Source of the DNA: Desulfovibrionaceae bacterium
GTDB lineage: Bacteria; Desulfobacterota; Desulfovibrionia; Desulfovibrionales; Desulfovibrionaceae
Assembly (NCBI GenBank): GCA_029008115.1
Contig: JAQXJC010000031.1
Span: forward strand, 1 to 64,000
Direction: 5' to 3'
Length of the DNA stretch: 64,000 nucleotides
Both the position numbers and the translations under genes were made by a program. The notes beneath the pieces were generated by a model. It made no database searches. It was not told the DNA's origin and saw nothing but the letters and a program-made list of their open reading frames with translations. Shown piece by piece: positions 38,327 to 51,295 of the stretch. Every line of letters begins with the position of its first letter. The stretch's first letter is position 1.

Positions 38327-39139
38327 TCAGCGCGGCATCTCCGCCGTCCCTGTTCTTGCTGAAGGGAGCAGGGCCGCCATCTGCTGAAACTGTACGGGCG
38401 TCAGATTTTCGGGGCGGAGGCAGGGATCGATGCCCAGCTCTGGCAGTCGCGCCACAAGCGCTTCCAGCTGGCTGCGGCGGAAAATGGAGCCCAGCTGCTT
38501 GCGGCGCTGCTGAAAGCATATCTTCAGCATGCGGGCCAGCTTTTCCGGGCTGGCGGGGCGGACTTCCCGCGGCAGGGGCTCGAACGAAAGCACGGCGGAA
38601 TCCACCCTGGGCGGCGGAGAAAAGGCGCCCGGCCCCACGGTGAAGCCCCTGATGGGCCGCACAAAGCTTTTTGTCCAGACGGTCAGGGCGCCGTAGTCCT
38701 TGCAGCCCGGATCGGCGGCAAGGCGGTCACCGACTTCCTTCTGCACCATGAAGACCGCGCGGATGAGGCCGGTGCAGAGGTGGAATATATCCCACATGAG
38801 CGGCGAGGCCACGTTATACGGCAGATTGCCGATGATTTTCCACGGATTTTCCGGCGTAATGCGTTGCCAGTCAAAGGTCAGGGCGTCCGTCAGCACGGCC
38901 TGCGTGGCCTGCGTGGCCGTCTTCTGGCGATCCCGCGCCCAGTAGTCGTCCTTTTCCAGCAGGACAAGCCGGCGCGGGCCGGCGGCCTGGAGGACATTGG
39001 TCAGGGCGCCGGGGCCGGGGCCGATTTCTATGATGCGATCTTCCGGCGTCACGCGCAGCAGGCCGACAATGCGCTCGCAGATGTCGCGGCGGTGCAGGAA
39101 GTGCTGACCAAGGCTCTTCTTGGCTCTGGGCTGGGGCAT
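38327..39139 (-). CDS. rsmA: 16S rRNA dimethyladenosine transferase RsmA (KsgA)
   Basis: Dimethylates two adjacent adenines near the 3' end of 16S rRNA during 30S maturation. The 270-residue protein has KKSLGQHFLHRRDICERI, the SAM-binding IIEIGPGPGALT, and motif IV IGNLPYNVASPL, followed by SFVRPIRGFTVGPGAFSPPPRVDSAVL. AGGAGA precedes the ATG. It follows the EF-G gene by 12 nt on the same strand. Confidence 0.95.
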   Translation of the reverse strand: MPQPRAKKSLGQHFLHRRDICERIVGLLRVTPEDRIIEIGPGPGALTNVLQAAGPRRLVLLEKDDYWARDRQKTATQATQAVLTDALTFDWQRITPENPWKIIGNLPYNVASPLMWDIFHLCTGLIRAVFMVQKEVGDRLAADPGCKDYGALTVWTKSFVRPIRGFTVGPGAFSPPPRVDSAVLSFEPLPREVRPASPEKLARMLKICFQQRRKQLGSIFRRSQLEALVARLPELGIDPCLRPENLTPVQFQQMAALLPSARTGTAEMPR

Positions 39140-39151
39140 GGAAGCAGTCTC

Positions 39152-41194
39152 CTAGGAAACGTCAAATCGGTCGAAAGTCATGGACAGGCCGGCGCGGCCC
39201 TGCGTGGCGGAACGCAGGGAGGTGGCAAAGCCGAAGAGCTGGCGCAGGGGCGCCATGCCCTGCATGGCCTTCTGCCCGGCGTGATCCAGCAGGCTGAGCA
39301 CCTTGCCGCCGCAGGAGGCGAACAGGTTCAGGGCGGCGCCCAGCTGCGCTTCGGGAACGGAAATTTCCACGCGCATGATCGGTTCCAGGGCAACGGGATC
39401 GGCATGCTGTGCCGCATTCCTCAGGGCCAGAGCCGCCGCCATGCGGCAGCCGACTGCCGACGTCTCGTTTCTGCGGTATTCCATGCCGGTGATGACAACG
39501 GCGACATCTTCCATAGGATAGCCGGTGAGGATGCCGCTCTGGAGCGCATCGCCTACGCCCTCCAGCGCCGCCTGCACCAGCGCGGCAGGAATGATCCTGG
39601 CTGCTTCCTGCGGGTCCTCCGGCAGAAAATCCCCCAGAGAGATTGTATTCCCCCGCGTGCGTTCGCGCGGCTCCAGACGCAGGCTGACACAGCCCACATG
39701 GCGTTCCCTGCCCAGTTCGCGATCAAATTCTCCCCGGCCCTCCGCCATGCCGCGAACGGTTTCGCGCAGCACAGCCTGCGGGCGTCCGGCCCGGGGGCGG
39801 ATGCCGTATTCGCGCCGCATGCGCTCAAGGACAACATCCAGGTGCAGCTCGCCCATGCCGGAAAGCATGCGCGATCCGGACTCCTCGTCCACGCGCAGGG
39901 TCAGCGTGGGGTCTTCCTCCGCATAGCGGGCGAGGGCCTCGTCCAGCGTCTTTCCCTCATCGGCATTGAGCGGCTCCAGCGCCAGCGTGATCACCGGGGC
40001 GCAGGTGCGGATAGGCTCCATGAGGACGGGATGAGCGCGGCTGGCGTAGGTTTCTCCCGTATGCGCGGAGCGCAGTCCCGTGACGGCAACGATTTCGCCG
40101 GCCACGGCCTCGTCTATCTGCTCGCGGCGGTCGGCATGCAGGCGGTAGATATGTCCCACGCGATCTTCCCTGCCGCTGTTCACATGCAGGATTGACGCGC
40201 CGCTGGCAATACTGCCGGCATACAGGCGAATGAAGGAAAATTTCTGCCCATGCTCAACCATGACTTTAAAGACAAGCGCGGCAAGCGGTGCTTCGGCCCC
40301 TGTGTCCACAAGCAGCTCTTCGCCGTTCAGGTCATGTCCCACAGGCGCGGAGGCGTCCGCAGGGGAGGGGAGCAGGGCGCAGATGGCGTCCAGTACGGGC
40401 TGGATGCCGATATTGCGGAGCGCCGAACCGCAGAGCACGGGAGTACCGCGCCGTGACAGCGTGATGCGGCGCAGGGCGGCCATGATCCCCTCTTCCGAAA
40501 CATCGCCGCCAAGGTACTGTTCCATAAAAAGGTCGTCCAGATCGGCAACCGCTTCCAGCAGTTCCTCCCGCCAGCGGGCGGCCATCTCCGCCTCGGCGCC
40601 CTCCAGCGGCAGGCGCGTACAGGTACGGCCCTGATCCTCCTGCGAGAAGACGAGCTTTTCCTGCCGGACGAGATCGATGACGCCGGAAAAACTGTCGCCC
40701 TCTCCCGCAGGGATATGCAGGGGCAGCGGGCGGGCGTCCAGCCTGTCGCGCATCTGGCCCAGCACGCCTTCAAAGCTGGCGCCGGCCCTGTCCATCTTGT
40801 TGATGAAGGCCAGCTTGGGCACGCCGAAGTTTTCGGACTGGCGCCACACGGTCTCGGACTGCGGCTCTACGCCGCCCACGGCACAGAACACCCCCACCGC
40901 GCCGTCCAGCACCCGCAGGGCCCGCTCCACCTCAATGGTGAAGTCCACATGCCCGGGCGTGTCGATAAGGTTGATGGTGGTGTCGTGCCAGGTGCAGGTT
41001 GTGCCGGCAGAGGCTATGGTAATGCCGCGTTCCTGCTCTTCCGGCATGAAGTCCATGGTGGCAGTGCCGTCGTGAACCTCGCCCATGCGATGAATTTTTC
41101 TGGTATAGAAAAGAATGCGTTCGCTCAGCGTGGTCTTGCCCGCGTCAATGTGCGCGATAATGCCGATATTGCGGATGCTATTCAGCGCCTTCAT
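39152..41194 (-). CDS. elongation factor G-type GTPase (probable second EF-G)
   Basis: Translational GTPase, 680 residues, with all EF-G domains. Motifs are AHIDAGKTT, the switch [17 protein letters not shown], domain II, the [18 protein letters not shown] signature and domain IV/V. It is not in a str operon (no rpsL, rpsG or tuf nearby) and lies between two unusual genes and rsmA. That suggests a paralog (EF-G2/FusB type) rather than the main elongation factor. Start [12 protein letters not shown] has GGAGG; it overlaps the end of the HisD-like gene by 17 nt. Confidence 0.85.
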   Translation of the reverse strand: MKALNSIRNIGIIAHIDAGKTTLSERILFYTRKIHRMGEVHDGTATMDFMPEEQERGITIASAGTTCTWHDTTINLIDTPGHVDFTIEVERALRVLDGAVGVFCAVGGVEPQSETVWRQSENFGVPKLAFINKMDRAGASFEGVLGQMRDRLDARPLPLHIPAGEGDSFSGVIDLVRQEKLVFSQEDQGRTCTRLPLEGAEAEMAARWREELLEAVADLDDLFMEQYLGGDVSEEGIMAALRRITLSRRGTPVLCGSALRNIGIQPVLDAICALLPSPADASAPVGHDLNGEELLVDTGAEAPLAALVFKVMVEHGQKFSFIRLYAGSIASGASILHVNSGREDRVGHIYRLHADRREQIDEAVAGEIVAVTGLRSAHTGETYASRAHPVLMEPIRTCAPVITLALEPLNADEGKTLDEALARYAEEDPTLTLRVDEESGSRMLSGMGELHLDVVLERMRREYGIRPRAGRPQAVLRETVRGMAEGRGEFDRELGRERHVGCVSLRLEPRERTRGNTISLGDFLPEDPQEAARIIPAALVQAALEGVGDALQSGILTGYPMEDVAVVITGMEYRRNETSAVGCRMAAALALRNAAQHADPVALEPIMRVEISVPEAQLGAALNLFASCGGKVLSLLDHAGQKAMQGMAPLRQLFGFATSLRSATQGRAGLSMTFDRFDVS

Positions 41195-42086
41195 ACCCGC
41201 CTCCGCCAAAGAAGTCCGTTGCCGGCAGGTGAAGGCCGGCAGTGCGTGCACGGTTTCGAAAAAAATCCGGGTGCAGATGCGGATGCAGCCAGCATCCTTC
41301 CATATCCGGGCCCAGTATCAGCGGCAGGCCGGCGGACAGCCAGCCAAGGTGCTCCGGTGCGGCGAAGCACGCATCGCAGGCAGGCAGCTCTTCGGCAGCG
41401 GAGAATGTCCGAGCCTGTTCGCCGGCATCGCCATGCGCGAAGATCAGAGCATTGCTGTCCACCTCTGCGGCCGCATCCAGAGCCAGTCGCGGCGGGGCCG
41501 CCTCTTCCATGCAGGGAATGCCAAGCGCTGCGGCGGCGAGGCGCAGCGAGGCCAGGGCGTTTCCGTCGTGGAGCAGGCAAAGGCGTCCTGCCGCCGGCGT
41601 CTCCTGCCGGCCCTGCTGCGCCTGCAATTCGCGGAGCAGGGTGTCAGCCTGATCCACAGAGACAATGAAGCTGTCTTCCACGCCTGCCAGCTCCAGCACG
41701 GCGCGCACGCTTTCATGAGGCATGCCGCCGAGGCAGAGCAGGGCAATCCGCGGCACGCGGGCCAGTATGGCCGGCATGATGGCCGCGGCCAGCCGGGCGG
41801 GCGCACGGTAGGCCGGCGTTACGGCAAACAGAGCCCAGGGGGCGGCGCTTTCGCGCAGGACATGCCAGAAGCCCTGTCCGCTGTGCGCGGTGGCGTGCAG
41901 AAGGTCTTCCGGCGATTCACCGTACACGCTCTGACAGAGGGCGAGGCATTGCTTGATACCGGCGCGGTACGGCATGGGCGTGCGGTCGTAGGCATCGGCC
42001 AGGGCGCTGTCCTCCACGCGGCAGGTATCCAGCCAGAGGGGCCAGCCGGCGGATGATGGAGGCGGAGGGGGAAAGTGTGGCAGCAT
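41178..42086 (-). CDS. degenerate histidinol dehydrogenase-like protein
   Basis: A 302-residue protein with no assigned function. Residues 95-150 ([19 protein letters not shown] to [16 protein letters not shown]) align by eye with HisD around its NAIPARVAGVRQIAVV region. Residues 189-223 follow the GIDMIAGPSEVLILAD block. APEHL at 243-247 matches the HisD APEHM. The zinc/catalytic QAEHD motif reads FAHGD and the C-terminal GPNHVLPT part is missing, so histidinol oxidation is unlikely. AGGAG precedes the ATG. It lies 20 nt after the OTCase-like gene and overlaps the EF-G gene by 17 nt. Confidence 0.6.
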   Translation of the reverse strand: MLPHFPPPPPSSAGWPLWLDTCRVEDSALADAYDRTPMPYRAGIKQCLALCQSVYGESPEDLLHATAHSGQGFWHVLRESAAPWALFAVTPAYRAPARLAAAIMPAILARVPRIALLCLGGMPHESVRAVLELAGVEDSFIVSVDQADTLLRELQAQQGRQETPAAGRLCLLHDGNALASLRLAAAALGIPCMEEAAPPRLALDAAAEVDSNALIFAHGDAGEQARTFSAAEELPACDACFAAPEHLGWLSAGLPLILGPDMEGCWLHPHLHPDFFRNRARTAGLHLPATDFFGGGGYEGAE

Positions 42087-42106
42087 GAGGGCTCCTGTGG
42101 ACAGTA

Positions 42107-42997
42107 TCAGAGGGCCGCCGGGTGCAGCAGCGTGCGGAGCAGAAGGGCCTGCATGTGCTGGCGCATGCGCAGGCGACGTGTCCAGACCGGCATGGCGGCT
42201 TCCAGCAGACGATCATCCGCGCGGCAGGCCGGAGAGAGTGTTTCCGCGGTGAGCACCTCCGCCCCCGGGCAGGAGAGTGCCAGCGCGTCCGCCGCAAGGC
42301 GCATGGAGGCGCGCAGCGGGGCGCCGTCCTCCGCACGCGGGCCTGCACCGCAATAGACAACGTCCGCCTCGTCCAGGACGAGATGCGGCTCCCGGCTGAG
42401 GAATATTCTGGCGCCGGCACGCAGAGCCAGATCGAGCAGGTCCCGATCCGGCATGCTCCATTCGGGCAGGGCCATGAAGAGCTCAAAAGGCACGTACATG
42501 GCGGCTTCCATCAGGGAGAAGCCCAGCCCGTTGAGACCTCCCACCCAGGCAATGCGCAGCGTGGACAGGTCTTCTGTTCGCTGGTGCATCAGGGCCAAAT
42601 CCGCCAGAGCCAGCGCGGGATGTCCCGCCTCGTTCCCCATGTTCAGCAGGGGCACCGGACAGTTGGCGGCAAATGCGGCCAGACGGCGCGGTTCCCACTC
42701 CTGCGCCAGTATCACGTCTGCGCAGGAGGCATACAGCGGCGTCTGGAGGGTCAGCGCATCCGTGCTGTGCAGCCATTCCTCCGGCGCAATTTCCCGCAGC
42801 ATGCCGCCCTGCGTCCGTAGCGTCTCCGCGAAGGAGAGCCGGTCTTCCAGCGTGCGGGGAGAAGCATGGGCCGTGAGGCAAAGCGCGCGGCAGCCGGAAA
42901 GCGCGCCGGACGGCTCCGGCTGGCTGCGGACGGCATCCAGCAGACGCCAGATGCCCTCCTGTCCCAAATCACGCAAACATAGACACTGTGCGGTCAT
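42107..42997 (-). CDS. ornithine carbamoyltransferase-fold protein lacking catalytic motifs
   Basis: The 296-residue paralog of the product at 28389-29282: over the segment beginning at residue 149 (AWVGGLNG) 23 of 41 positions are identical by eye. OTCase landmarks remain (HPALALADLALM for HPxQALADL, ADVVYCGAG), but STRTR has become a stretch with SPRTLEDRL and the HCLP motif is lost. It sits next to argH, where an intact argF would be expected, yet cannot be a normal carbamoyltransferase. AGGAG precedes the ATG. It forms a pair with the HisD-like gene downstream. Confidence 0.7.
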   Translation of the reverse strand: MTAQCLCLRDLGQEGIWRLLDAVRSQPEPSGALSGCRALCLTAHASPRTLEDRLSFAETLRTQGGMLREIAPEEWLHSTDALTLQTPLYASCADVILAQEWEPRRLAAFAANCPVPLLNMGNEAGHPALALADLALMHQRTEDLSTLRIAWVGGLNGLGFSLMEAAMYVPFELFMALPEWSMPDRDLLDLALRAGARIFLSREPHLVLDEADVVYCGAGPRAEDGAPLRASMRLAADALALSCPGAEVLTAETLSPACRADDRLLEAAMPVWTRRLRMRQHMQALLLRTLLHPAAL

Positions 42998-43107
42998 GAT
43001 TCTGCTCCTGAAGTAAGGCCGGAAAAGCTGATGTGTCAGATGAAGGATACTATTGCGGAAGGGCGCGGCACAGATATTCCAGCAGTGGCGCGCCCTCCGT
43101 CATATCT

Positions 43108-44496
43108 CTAGTCCTGCGCGGCGATCCATGCTCGCAGGTCCGCAATCTGGCGGGCCACGGAGCACGGTCCGGTGCCGCCTCTGGTCTCGCGGCGGCGCAC
43201 GGCTGCCTCATAGTCCAGCACGGCGTACACGTCTTCATCAATACGGTCGCACATGGCGCGCAGTTCCTCCAGCGCGAGGTCTTCCAGGCCCTTGCCCTGG
43301 CGCTCGGCCTCCGCCACGGCGGCGCCCGTAATGTGGTGTGCTTCGCGGAAAGGAATGCCCTTGCCCACAAGGTAGTCTGCCAGCTCGGTGGCATTGAGGA
43401 AGCCGGCCTTGCAGGCGGAGCGCATGCGGACGGTATTGAATGCCAGCTCGCCCATCATGCCCTCCATGATCTGGAGGGAGGTGCTGAGGGTGCGGTCGGC
43501 ATCAAGGAAGGGCTCCTTGTCTTCCTGAAGATCGCGGTTGTAGGTGAGGGGAAGTCCCTTCATGATGGTCATCATGGCGGCCAGACTGCCATAGACGCGG
43601 CCGACCTTGCCGCGCATGAGCTCCGCCACGTCGGGGTTCTTCTTCTGCGGCATGATGGACGATCCGGTGGCGTAGCCGTCCGGCAGGCGCACGAAGCCGA
43701 AGGCCGGATTGGCCCAGATGATGATCTCCTCGCAGCAGCGGGAGAGGTGCATCATGGTGCAGGACGCCACAAACAGGGCCTCCATGACAAAATCGCGGTC
43801 TGCCACGGCGTCCATGGAGTTGCTGAACGTGCCGTTCATGCCGAGGTCGGCGGCAACGGATTCCGGATCAAGGGGATAGGTGGTGCCGGCCAGAGCGGCG
43901 GCGCCCAGGGGAGAGACGCGCACGCGCCGCTCGCAGTCGGCCATGCGCTCGGCATCGCGCTTGAGCATCCATGCGTAGGCCAGCAGGTGGTGCGCAAGGC
44001 TGACGGGCTGGGCCGGCTGCATGTGCGTGCATCCGGGCAGGATGTCTCCCTGATGCGATTCCGCGCGGGACACGTACATGGCGGCCAGCTTCACGGCAAG
44101 TTCGCGCCATGCGCGCAGGCGGTCTGCCATGAAGAGGCGGAAGCTCAGACATACCTGATCATTGCGGCTGCGGCCGGTGTGGAGCTTCTTGCCCACGTTG
44201 CCTACCAGCTCGGTGAGGCGCGCCTCAATGTTCATGTGTACGTCTTCCAGATCGGCCTTCCAGACGAAGCTGCCATCCTCGATTTCTGCCTTGACGCGCT
44301 CCAGACCGTCCACCAGCGTTGCCGCCTCGTCGGGAGTGATGACTCCCTGACGACCGAGCATGCGTGCGTGGGCCTGGGAGCCGCGGATGTCGTGGGCGTA
44401 GAGGGCGCGGTCGAAGGATTCGGATTCCGTGTAGGCCGCCACGGCCTCTTCCGGGCCTTTGGCAAAGCGTCCGCCCCATGAAATATTCTTGCTCAT
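43108..44496 (-). CDS. argH: argininosuccinate lyase ArgH
   Basis: Cleaves argininosuccinate to arginine and fumarate. The 462-residue protein of the fumarase/aspartase superfamily begins [20 protein letters not shown]. It has [10 protein letters not shown] and the signature [20 protein letters not shown], with the catalytic Ser in that loop. The ribosome site before its ATG is weak. It follows argG by 124 nt on the same strand, with a GC-rich hairpin between them. Confidence 0.95.
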   Translation of the reverse strand: MSKNISWGGRFAKGPEEAVAAYTESESFDRALYAHDIRGSQAHARMLGRQGVITPDEAATLVDGLERVKAEIEDGSFVWKADLEDVHMNIEARLTELVGNVGKKLHTGRSRNDQVCLSFRLFMADRLRAWRELAVKLAAMYVSRAESHQGDILPGCTHMQPAQPVSLAHHLLAYAWMLKRDAERMADCERRVRVSPLGAAALAGTTYPLDPESVAADLGMNGTFSNSMDAVADRDFVMEALFVASCTMMHLSRCCEEIIIWANPAFGFVRLPDGYATGSSIMPQKKNPDVAELMRGKVGRVYGSLAAMMTIMKGLPLTYNRDLQEDKEPFLDADRTLSTSLQIMEGMMGELAFNTVRMRSACKAGFLNATELADYLVGKGIPFREAHHITGAAVAEAERQGKGLEDLALEELRAMCDRIDEDVYAVLDYEAAVRRRETRGGTGPCSVARQIADLRAWIAAQD

Positions 44497-44575
44497 ATAT
44501 GCGTGTCCGTGGAATGCGCCGGCGCGGCGCGGGCGGTGCGGGGAGCGCGTCCGCCTTCAGTGGTGGGAAGGAGAG

Positions 44576-44606
44576 GGGGCGGGCGGCCTTCCGCATCGCC
44601 CGCCCC
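44576..44606 (-). promoter_or_regulatory. GC-rich hairpin between argG and argH
   Basis: A perfect 10-bp inverted repeat GGGGCGGGCG/CGCCCGCCCC (44576-44585, 44597-44606) follows the argG stop codon on the transcript. No U-run follows, so it more likely stabilises the argG message or attenuates argH than terminates fully. Confidence 0.5.
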
Positions 44607-44620
44607 GGCCAGACATGGGA

Positions 44621-45829
<1,209 letters not shown>

Positions 45830-45959
45830 GTGTTCCTCTCAAATTGGATATGCGCCGCGCGGAGTGGGCGGGCGGCGCGTCCGCGCTTGACCCACGCGCC
45901 ATGACGGCATAAGCAGGAAGGCGGGCCGGCACGCGGGCACTTCAGTACGGCTGTTTTTC

Positions 45960-45988
45960 ATGGTACAATGATTTGCGGCGAATGTTAA
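45960..45988 (-). promoter_or_regulatory. argG promoter
   Basis: On the minus strand: -35 TTAACA (45983-45988), 17-nt spacer, -10 TACCAT (45960-45965), about 130 nt before the argG ATG. No clear ArgR box was recognised in the argG-carB gap. Confidence 0.5.
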
Positions 45989-46111
45989 GCCTCTGTTTGT
46001 CCCTGCGTTCCGGCCGCGGCGGCGGAAGGTTCCGGCTGCTCCGCGCCATTCCGGAAAGGCCGCCCGTCTGCCGAACGCATGCGGGCCTGTGCGCATGTCC
46101 CGCCGGCCCTG

Positions 46112-46140
46112 TTGACTGCTGCGTGGATTTCACATAAACT
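46112..46140 (+). promoter_or_regulatory. carB promoter
   Basis: On the plus strand: -35 TTGACT (46112-46117), 17-nt spacer, -10 TAAACT (46135-46140), giving a leader of roughly 58 nt before carB. It lies about 125 nt from the divergent argG promoter. Confidence 0.55.
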
Positions 46141-46204
46141 TGATCGATTTGACGCCGTCACAGCGTTGGTCGCCTTCGTTAATCTCAAATCCAAGAAAAC
46201 TACC

Positions 46205-49200
46205 ATGCCCAAACGTACAGATTTGAAGCGGATTATGGTTATTGGCGCGGGCCCGATCGTCATCGGCCAGGGCTGCGAATTTGACTATTCCGGTTCCCAG
46301 GCGGTCAAGGCCCTGAAGGAGGAAGGCTACGAGGTCGTGCTGGTGAATTCCAACCCGGCCACGATCATGACTGACCCTCACCTTGCCGATGCCACCTATG
46401 TGGAGCCCATTGAGCACGATACGCTGGCTGCCATCCTGCGCAAGGAGCGCCCCGATGCCGTGCTGCCCACGCTGGGCGGCCAGACGGCGCTGAACGTGGC
46501 GTTGCAGCTGGCCAAATCCGGCGTGCTGGAGGAATGCGGCGTGGAGCTCATCGGTGCGCGCGCCGAGGTGATTGAGAAGGCTGAAAGCCGCGAGCTGTTC
46601 CGCGAGGCTATGGAGGCCATCGGCCTGAAGGTGCCCGCCAGCGGCATTGCCCACACCATGGAGGAAGTGGCCCAGCTGGGCGCAAGCCTTCCCTTCCCCC
46701 TGATTGTCCGCCCCGCCTTCACGCTGGGCGGCACGGGCGGCGGCGTGGCCTACAACATGGAGGATCTTGAGGCCATTGCCGGGCGCGGTCTGGCCGCCAG
46801 CCCCGTGTCCGAGGTGATGATTGAGCAGTCCGTGCTGGGATGGAAGGAAATCGAAATGGAGGTCATGCGGGACAAGAAGGACAACTGCGTGATCATCTGC
46901 TCCATTGAAAACATGGATGCCATGGGCGTGCATACCGGGGACTCCGTGACCGTAGCACCGGTGCAGACGCTGACGGACGTGGAATACCAGCGCATCCGCG
47001 ATGCCTCCATTGCCGTCATGCGGGAAATCGGTGTGGAGACCGGCGGTTCCAACGTGCAGTTCGCGCTGAACCCCAGGAACGGCGATCTGGTGGTCATTGA
47101 AATGAACCCCCGTGTGTCCCGTTCCTCGGCGCTGGCGTCCAAGGCCACGGGCTTCCCCATTGCCAAGATTGCCGCAAAGCTGGCCGTGGGCTACACGCTG
47201 GACGAGCTGAAGAACGACATCACCCGCGAGACGGTGGCGTCCTTTGAACCGGCCATTGACTACTGCGTGCTGAAGATTCCCCGCTTTACCTTTGAAAAAT
47301 TCCCCGGCGCCAGGGACGAGCTGACCACGTCCATGAAGAGCGTGGGCGAAGCCATGAGCATTGGCCGCACCTTCAAGGAAGCGCTTCAGAAGGGGCTGCG
47401 CTCCATGGAAATCGGCGCCACAGGGCTGGGATTCAACTTTGGCAGGAAGCTCCCCAGCCGTGACGAGGTCATGCGCTCCCTGCGCGTACCCAATTCCCGC
47501 CGTCTCTTCGCCCTGCGCGACGCTATCATGCTGGGCATCAGCGAAGAGGAGATTTACGAGGCATCCTTCTTTGACCCCTGGTTCATCCGCCAGTTCAGGG
47601 ATGTCATCGACATGGAGAGCCGCATCAAGGATTTCGGGCTGGCCAACGACATGACGGCGCAGAACCCCGAGCTGGCCGCCGTGCTGCGCGAGGCCAAGGA
47701 ATACGGCTTTTCCGACCGCCAGCTGGCAGAAATGTGGAAACGTCCTGAAGGCGACATTCGCCGCCTGCGCGAAGAGGTGGGCGTAAAGCCGACCTACTAT
47801 CTGGTGGATACCTGCGCCGCCGAATTCGAGGCATACACGCCCTATTTCTACTCCACCTACGAGACGGGGCAGGAAATTGAGGTGCCCAATCGCCGCAAGG
47901 TCATGATTCTTGGCGGCGGCCCCAACCGCATCGGGCAGGGCATTGAATTTGACTACTGCTGCTGTCATGCCTCCTTTGCGCTGAAGGACGCCGGCGTCAT
48001 GGCCATCATGGTCAATTCCAACCCGGAAACCGTGTCCACCGACTATGATACGTCCGACCGTCTGTACTTCGAGCCGCTGACCTTTGAAGATGTGATGAAC
48101 ATTGTGGAGGCGGAAAAGCCCGACGGCGTCATCGTGCAGTTTGGCGGGCAGACGCCGCTGAACCTTGCCGTGCCGCTGATGCGCGCGGGGGTGCCCATTC
48201 TCGGCACCAGCCCCGATGCCATTGACCGCGCGGAAGACCGCGAGCGCTTCCAGGCCCTGATCCAGAAGCTGGACCTGCTCCAGCCGCCCAACGGCATTGC
48301 CATGAATCTGGCGCAGGCACTGGATATTGCGGCGAAGATTACCTACCCCATCGTGGTGCGTCCCAGCTACGTGCTGGGCGGTCGCGCCATGGCCGTGGTC
48401 TATGACGACGACGAGCTGCGCGCCTACTTCGCCGAGCATGTGCCGGAAAAGCTGGAGCATCCCATCCTCATCGACAAGTTCCTGGAACAGGCCATTGAGG
48501 TGGACGTGGACGCGCTTTCCGACGGGAAGGAAGTGTATGTGGCCGGCATCATGGAGCACATTGAGGAAGCCGGCATTCATTCCGGCGACTCTGCCTGCGC
48601 GCTGCCCTCGTACTCGCTTTCCTACGATATTGTCGCCAACATTGCCGACCAGACGGAACGCCTGGCCCGCGAGCTGCGCGTGGTGGGCCTGATGAACATC
48701 CAGTTCGCCATCAAGGGTGACGACATATACATTCTGGAAGTGAACCCGCGTGCCTCCCGTACCGCGCCCTTCGTCTCCAAGGCCACGGGCGTGCCGCTGC
48801 CCTATCTGGCTACCCAGGTCATGCTGGGCAAGACGCTGGAAGAGCTGGACCCGTGGAGCATGCGCCGCGGCGGCTTCTACTGCGTAAAGGAAGCCGTGCT
48901 GCCCTTCAACCGCTTCCCCGGCGTGGACATCGTGCTCGGCCCCGAGATGCACTCCACCGGCGAGGTTATGGGCATGGGCGCGACCTTCGAGGACGCCTTC
49001 ATGAAGAGCCAGCTTGCTTCCGGCATGCGCCTGCCGCAGGGGGGAAAGGTCTTCCTTTCCGTCAATGACCGCGACAAGCCCTTCCTGCCGGATGTGGCCA
49101 GAATGTACGCGGAACTGGGCTTTGAACTGCTGGCCACCGAGGGCACTGCCCGCCTGCTGCGCGAGCACGGTCTGAAGGTGGAGCGCGTGTTCAAGGTGTA

Positions 49201-49453
49201 CGAAGGACGTCCCAATATCGTGGACCTGCTGAAAAACGGTGAAGTGGCTCTGGTGGTGAATACGGCCAGCGGCAAGCGCACCGTGCAGGATTCCAAGGAC
49301 ATCCGTCGCACCACGCTGACCTACGGCGTGTCGTACTTCACCACACTGGCGGGGGCCCGCGCCGCCGCCCGTGCCATCGGGGCCACCCGCTCCGGGGAAA
49401 CCACGGTGGAGAGCTTGCAGGAATACTACGCCCGCGAAGGCGTGCAACACTAA
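46205..49453 (+). CDS. carB: carbamoyl phosphate synthetase large subunit CarB
   Basis: Makes carbamoyl phosphate from bicarbonate, ATP and the ammonia delivered by CarA, for arginine and pyrimidines. The 1082-residue protein has two homologous halves: [19 protein letters not shown] near the start and [19 protein letters not shown] near 570. Each is followed by an ATP-grasp fold, with the C-terminal MGS-like allosteric domain after about 940. Start at [10 protein letters not shown]; the ribosome site is poor. carA follows 10 nt later, the reverse of the usual carA-carB order. Confidence 0.96.
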   Translation: MPKRTDLKRIMVIGAGPIVIGQGCEFDYSGSQAVKALKEEGYEVVLVNSNPATIMTDPHLADATYVEPIEHDTLAAILRKERPDAVLPTLGGQTALNVALQLAKSGVLEECGVELIGARAEVIEKAESRELFREAMEAIGLKVPASGIAHTMEEVAQLGASLPFPLIVRPAFTLGGTGGGVAYNMEDLEAIAGRGLAASPVSEVMIEQSVLGWKEIEMEVMRDKKDNCVIICSIENMDAMGVHTGDSVTVAPVQTLTDVEYQRIRDASIAVMREIGVETGGSNVQFALNPRNGDLVVIEMNPRVSRSSALASKATGFPIAKIAAKLAVGYTLDELKNDITRETVASFEPAIDYCVLKIPRFTFEKFPGARDELTTSMKSVGEAMSIGRTFKEALQKGLRSMEIGATGLGFNFGRKLPSRDEVMRSLRVPNSRRLFALRDAIMLGISEEEIYEASFFDPWFIRQFRDVIDMESRIKDFGLANDMTAQNPELAAVLREAKEYGFSDRQLAEMWKRPEGDIRRLREEVGVKPTYYLVDTCAAEFEAYTPYFYSTYETGQEIEVPNRRKVMILGGGPNRIGQGIEFDYCCCHASFALKDAGVMAIMVNSNPETVSTDYDTSDRLYFEPLTFEDVMNIVEAEKPDGVIVQFGGQTPLNLAVPLMRAGVPILGTSPDAIDRAEDRERFQALIQKLDLLQPPNGIAMNLAQALDIAAKITYPIVVRPSYVLGGRAMAVVYDDDELRAYFAEHVPEKLEHPILIDKFLEQAIEVDVDALSDGKEVYVAGIMEHIEEAGIHSGDSACALPSYSLSYDIVANIADQTERLARELRVVGLMNIQFAIKGDDIYILEVNPRASRTAPFVSKATGVPLPYLATQVMLGKTLEELDPWSMRRGGFYCVKEAVLPFNRFPGVDIVLGPEMHSTGEVMGMGATFEDAFMKSQLASGMRLPQGGKVFLSVNDRDKPFLPDVARMYAELGFELLATEGTARLLREHGLKVERVFKVYEGRPNIVDLLKNGEVALVVNTASGKRTVQDSKDIRRTTLTYGVSYFTTLAGARAAARAIGATRSGETTVESLQEYYAREGVQH

Positions 49454-49463
49454 GGGCATCACT

Positions 49464-50597
<1,134 letters not shown>

Positions 50598-50923
50598 CGG
50601 GGGCCGTTCTTCGGTCACGGACATCACGGCCGTCCTCCTGCGGGAGGGCGGCCTGTTCTGTCTGCGCGTGTGGAAGCGGGAGTCCTTTCCACGGGGCGTG
50701 CGGTTCCCTGCCGGCACGGAGTGCGAAGCCATGCATGGCTTGCAGGTAGCGCATATATTTGCTATTGAAGCAACATGATATGACGATTCCTGCCGGCGAT
50801 GGGAACGTGGACGGGCGGAACGCACTGTTTTTTCATCTATATTCACATGATGCAGGGCTGTGCCAGCAGCCCCATGCCGCAAGGAGTGCAAAGGGAGGGG
50901 AGGTAGAGAAGAAAGGCCCGAAT
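50598..50923 (+). other. intergenic region after carA with terminator-like hairpin
   Basis: A stem GGCCGTCCTCC/GGAGGGCGGCC with loop TGCG (50628-50638, 50643-50653) followed by TGTTCTGTC is a likely carA terminator. The remaining 270 nt show short open frames without recognisable content. Confidence 0.55.
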
Positions 50924-51295
50924 ATGCTGGAACACGTTTTTCCCCCTGAAATGATGCTGCGCAGGGAAGAAATGCTGATAAAAGCGCTCTCTGCCTGCGC
51001 CGGGGCGTACTATGACTTTAATGTCACGTAGGATCGCATCCTCGGTCCTCCCATCCAATTTGTGGACGGCAAGGAATATTCCATTCATGATATCGTGAAC
51101 CTCCCACCGCACTGCCCTTACATGCAGGTCATCAACTTCTGGGGGAGCAAGCTCGCCGCCACACCCATCCTTGCCATGACGGCCAATGCCTTCGCCGAAG
51201 ATGCAGAGCGCTGCCTGAACGCGGGAATGAATGGCCACATCGGGAAAACAATTGACATTTGCCAGCTGAAAAAGGCAATCCAGACGCTGCTATAG
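50924..51295 (+). pseudogene. remnant of a hybrid sensor kinase / receiver protein
   Basis: One reading frame runs from ATG 50924 (AAAGG upstream) to 51295 with a single in-frame TAG at 51029-51031. The first part (MLEHVFPPEMMLRREEML to GAYYDFNVT, then DRILGPPIQFVDGKEYSIHDIV after the stop) looks like the N-terminus of a sensor protein. The last part (TPILAMTANAFAEDAERCL to LKKAIQTLL) is the end of a response-regulator receiver domain, with the usual Lys-Pro changed to KT. The joint at about 51155 implies an in-frame deletion of the whole kinase core. It is probably non-functional. Confidence 0.75.

Noticed and set aside
42107-42997. Functional argF (ornithine carbamoyltransferase)
   Set aside because: The fold is right and the position beside argH is suggestive, but the carbamoyl-phosphate and HCLP motifs are missing.
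50924-51295. TAG readthrough as pyrrolysine to make a functional short receiver fusion
   Set aside because: The receiver part lacks its phosphorylated Asp region and the conserved Lys-Pro is changed, so decay is more likely.
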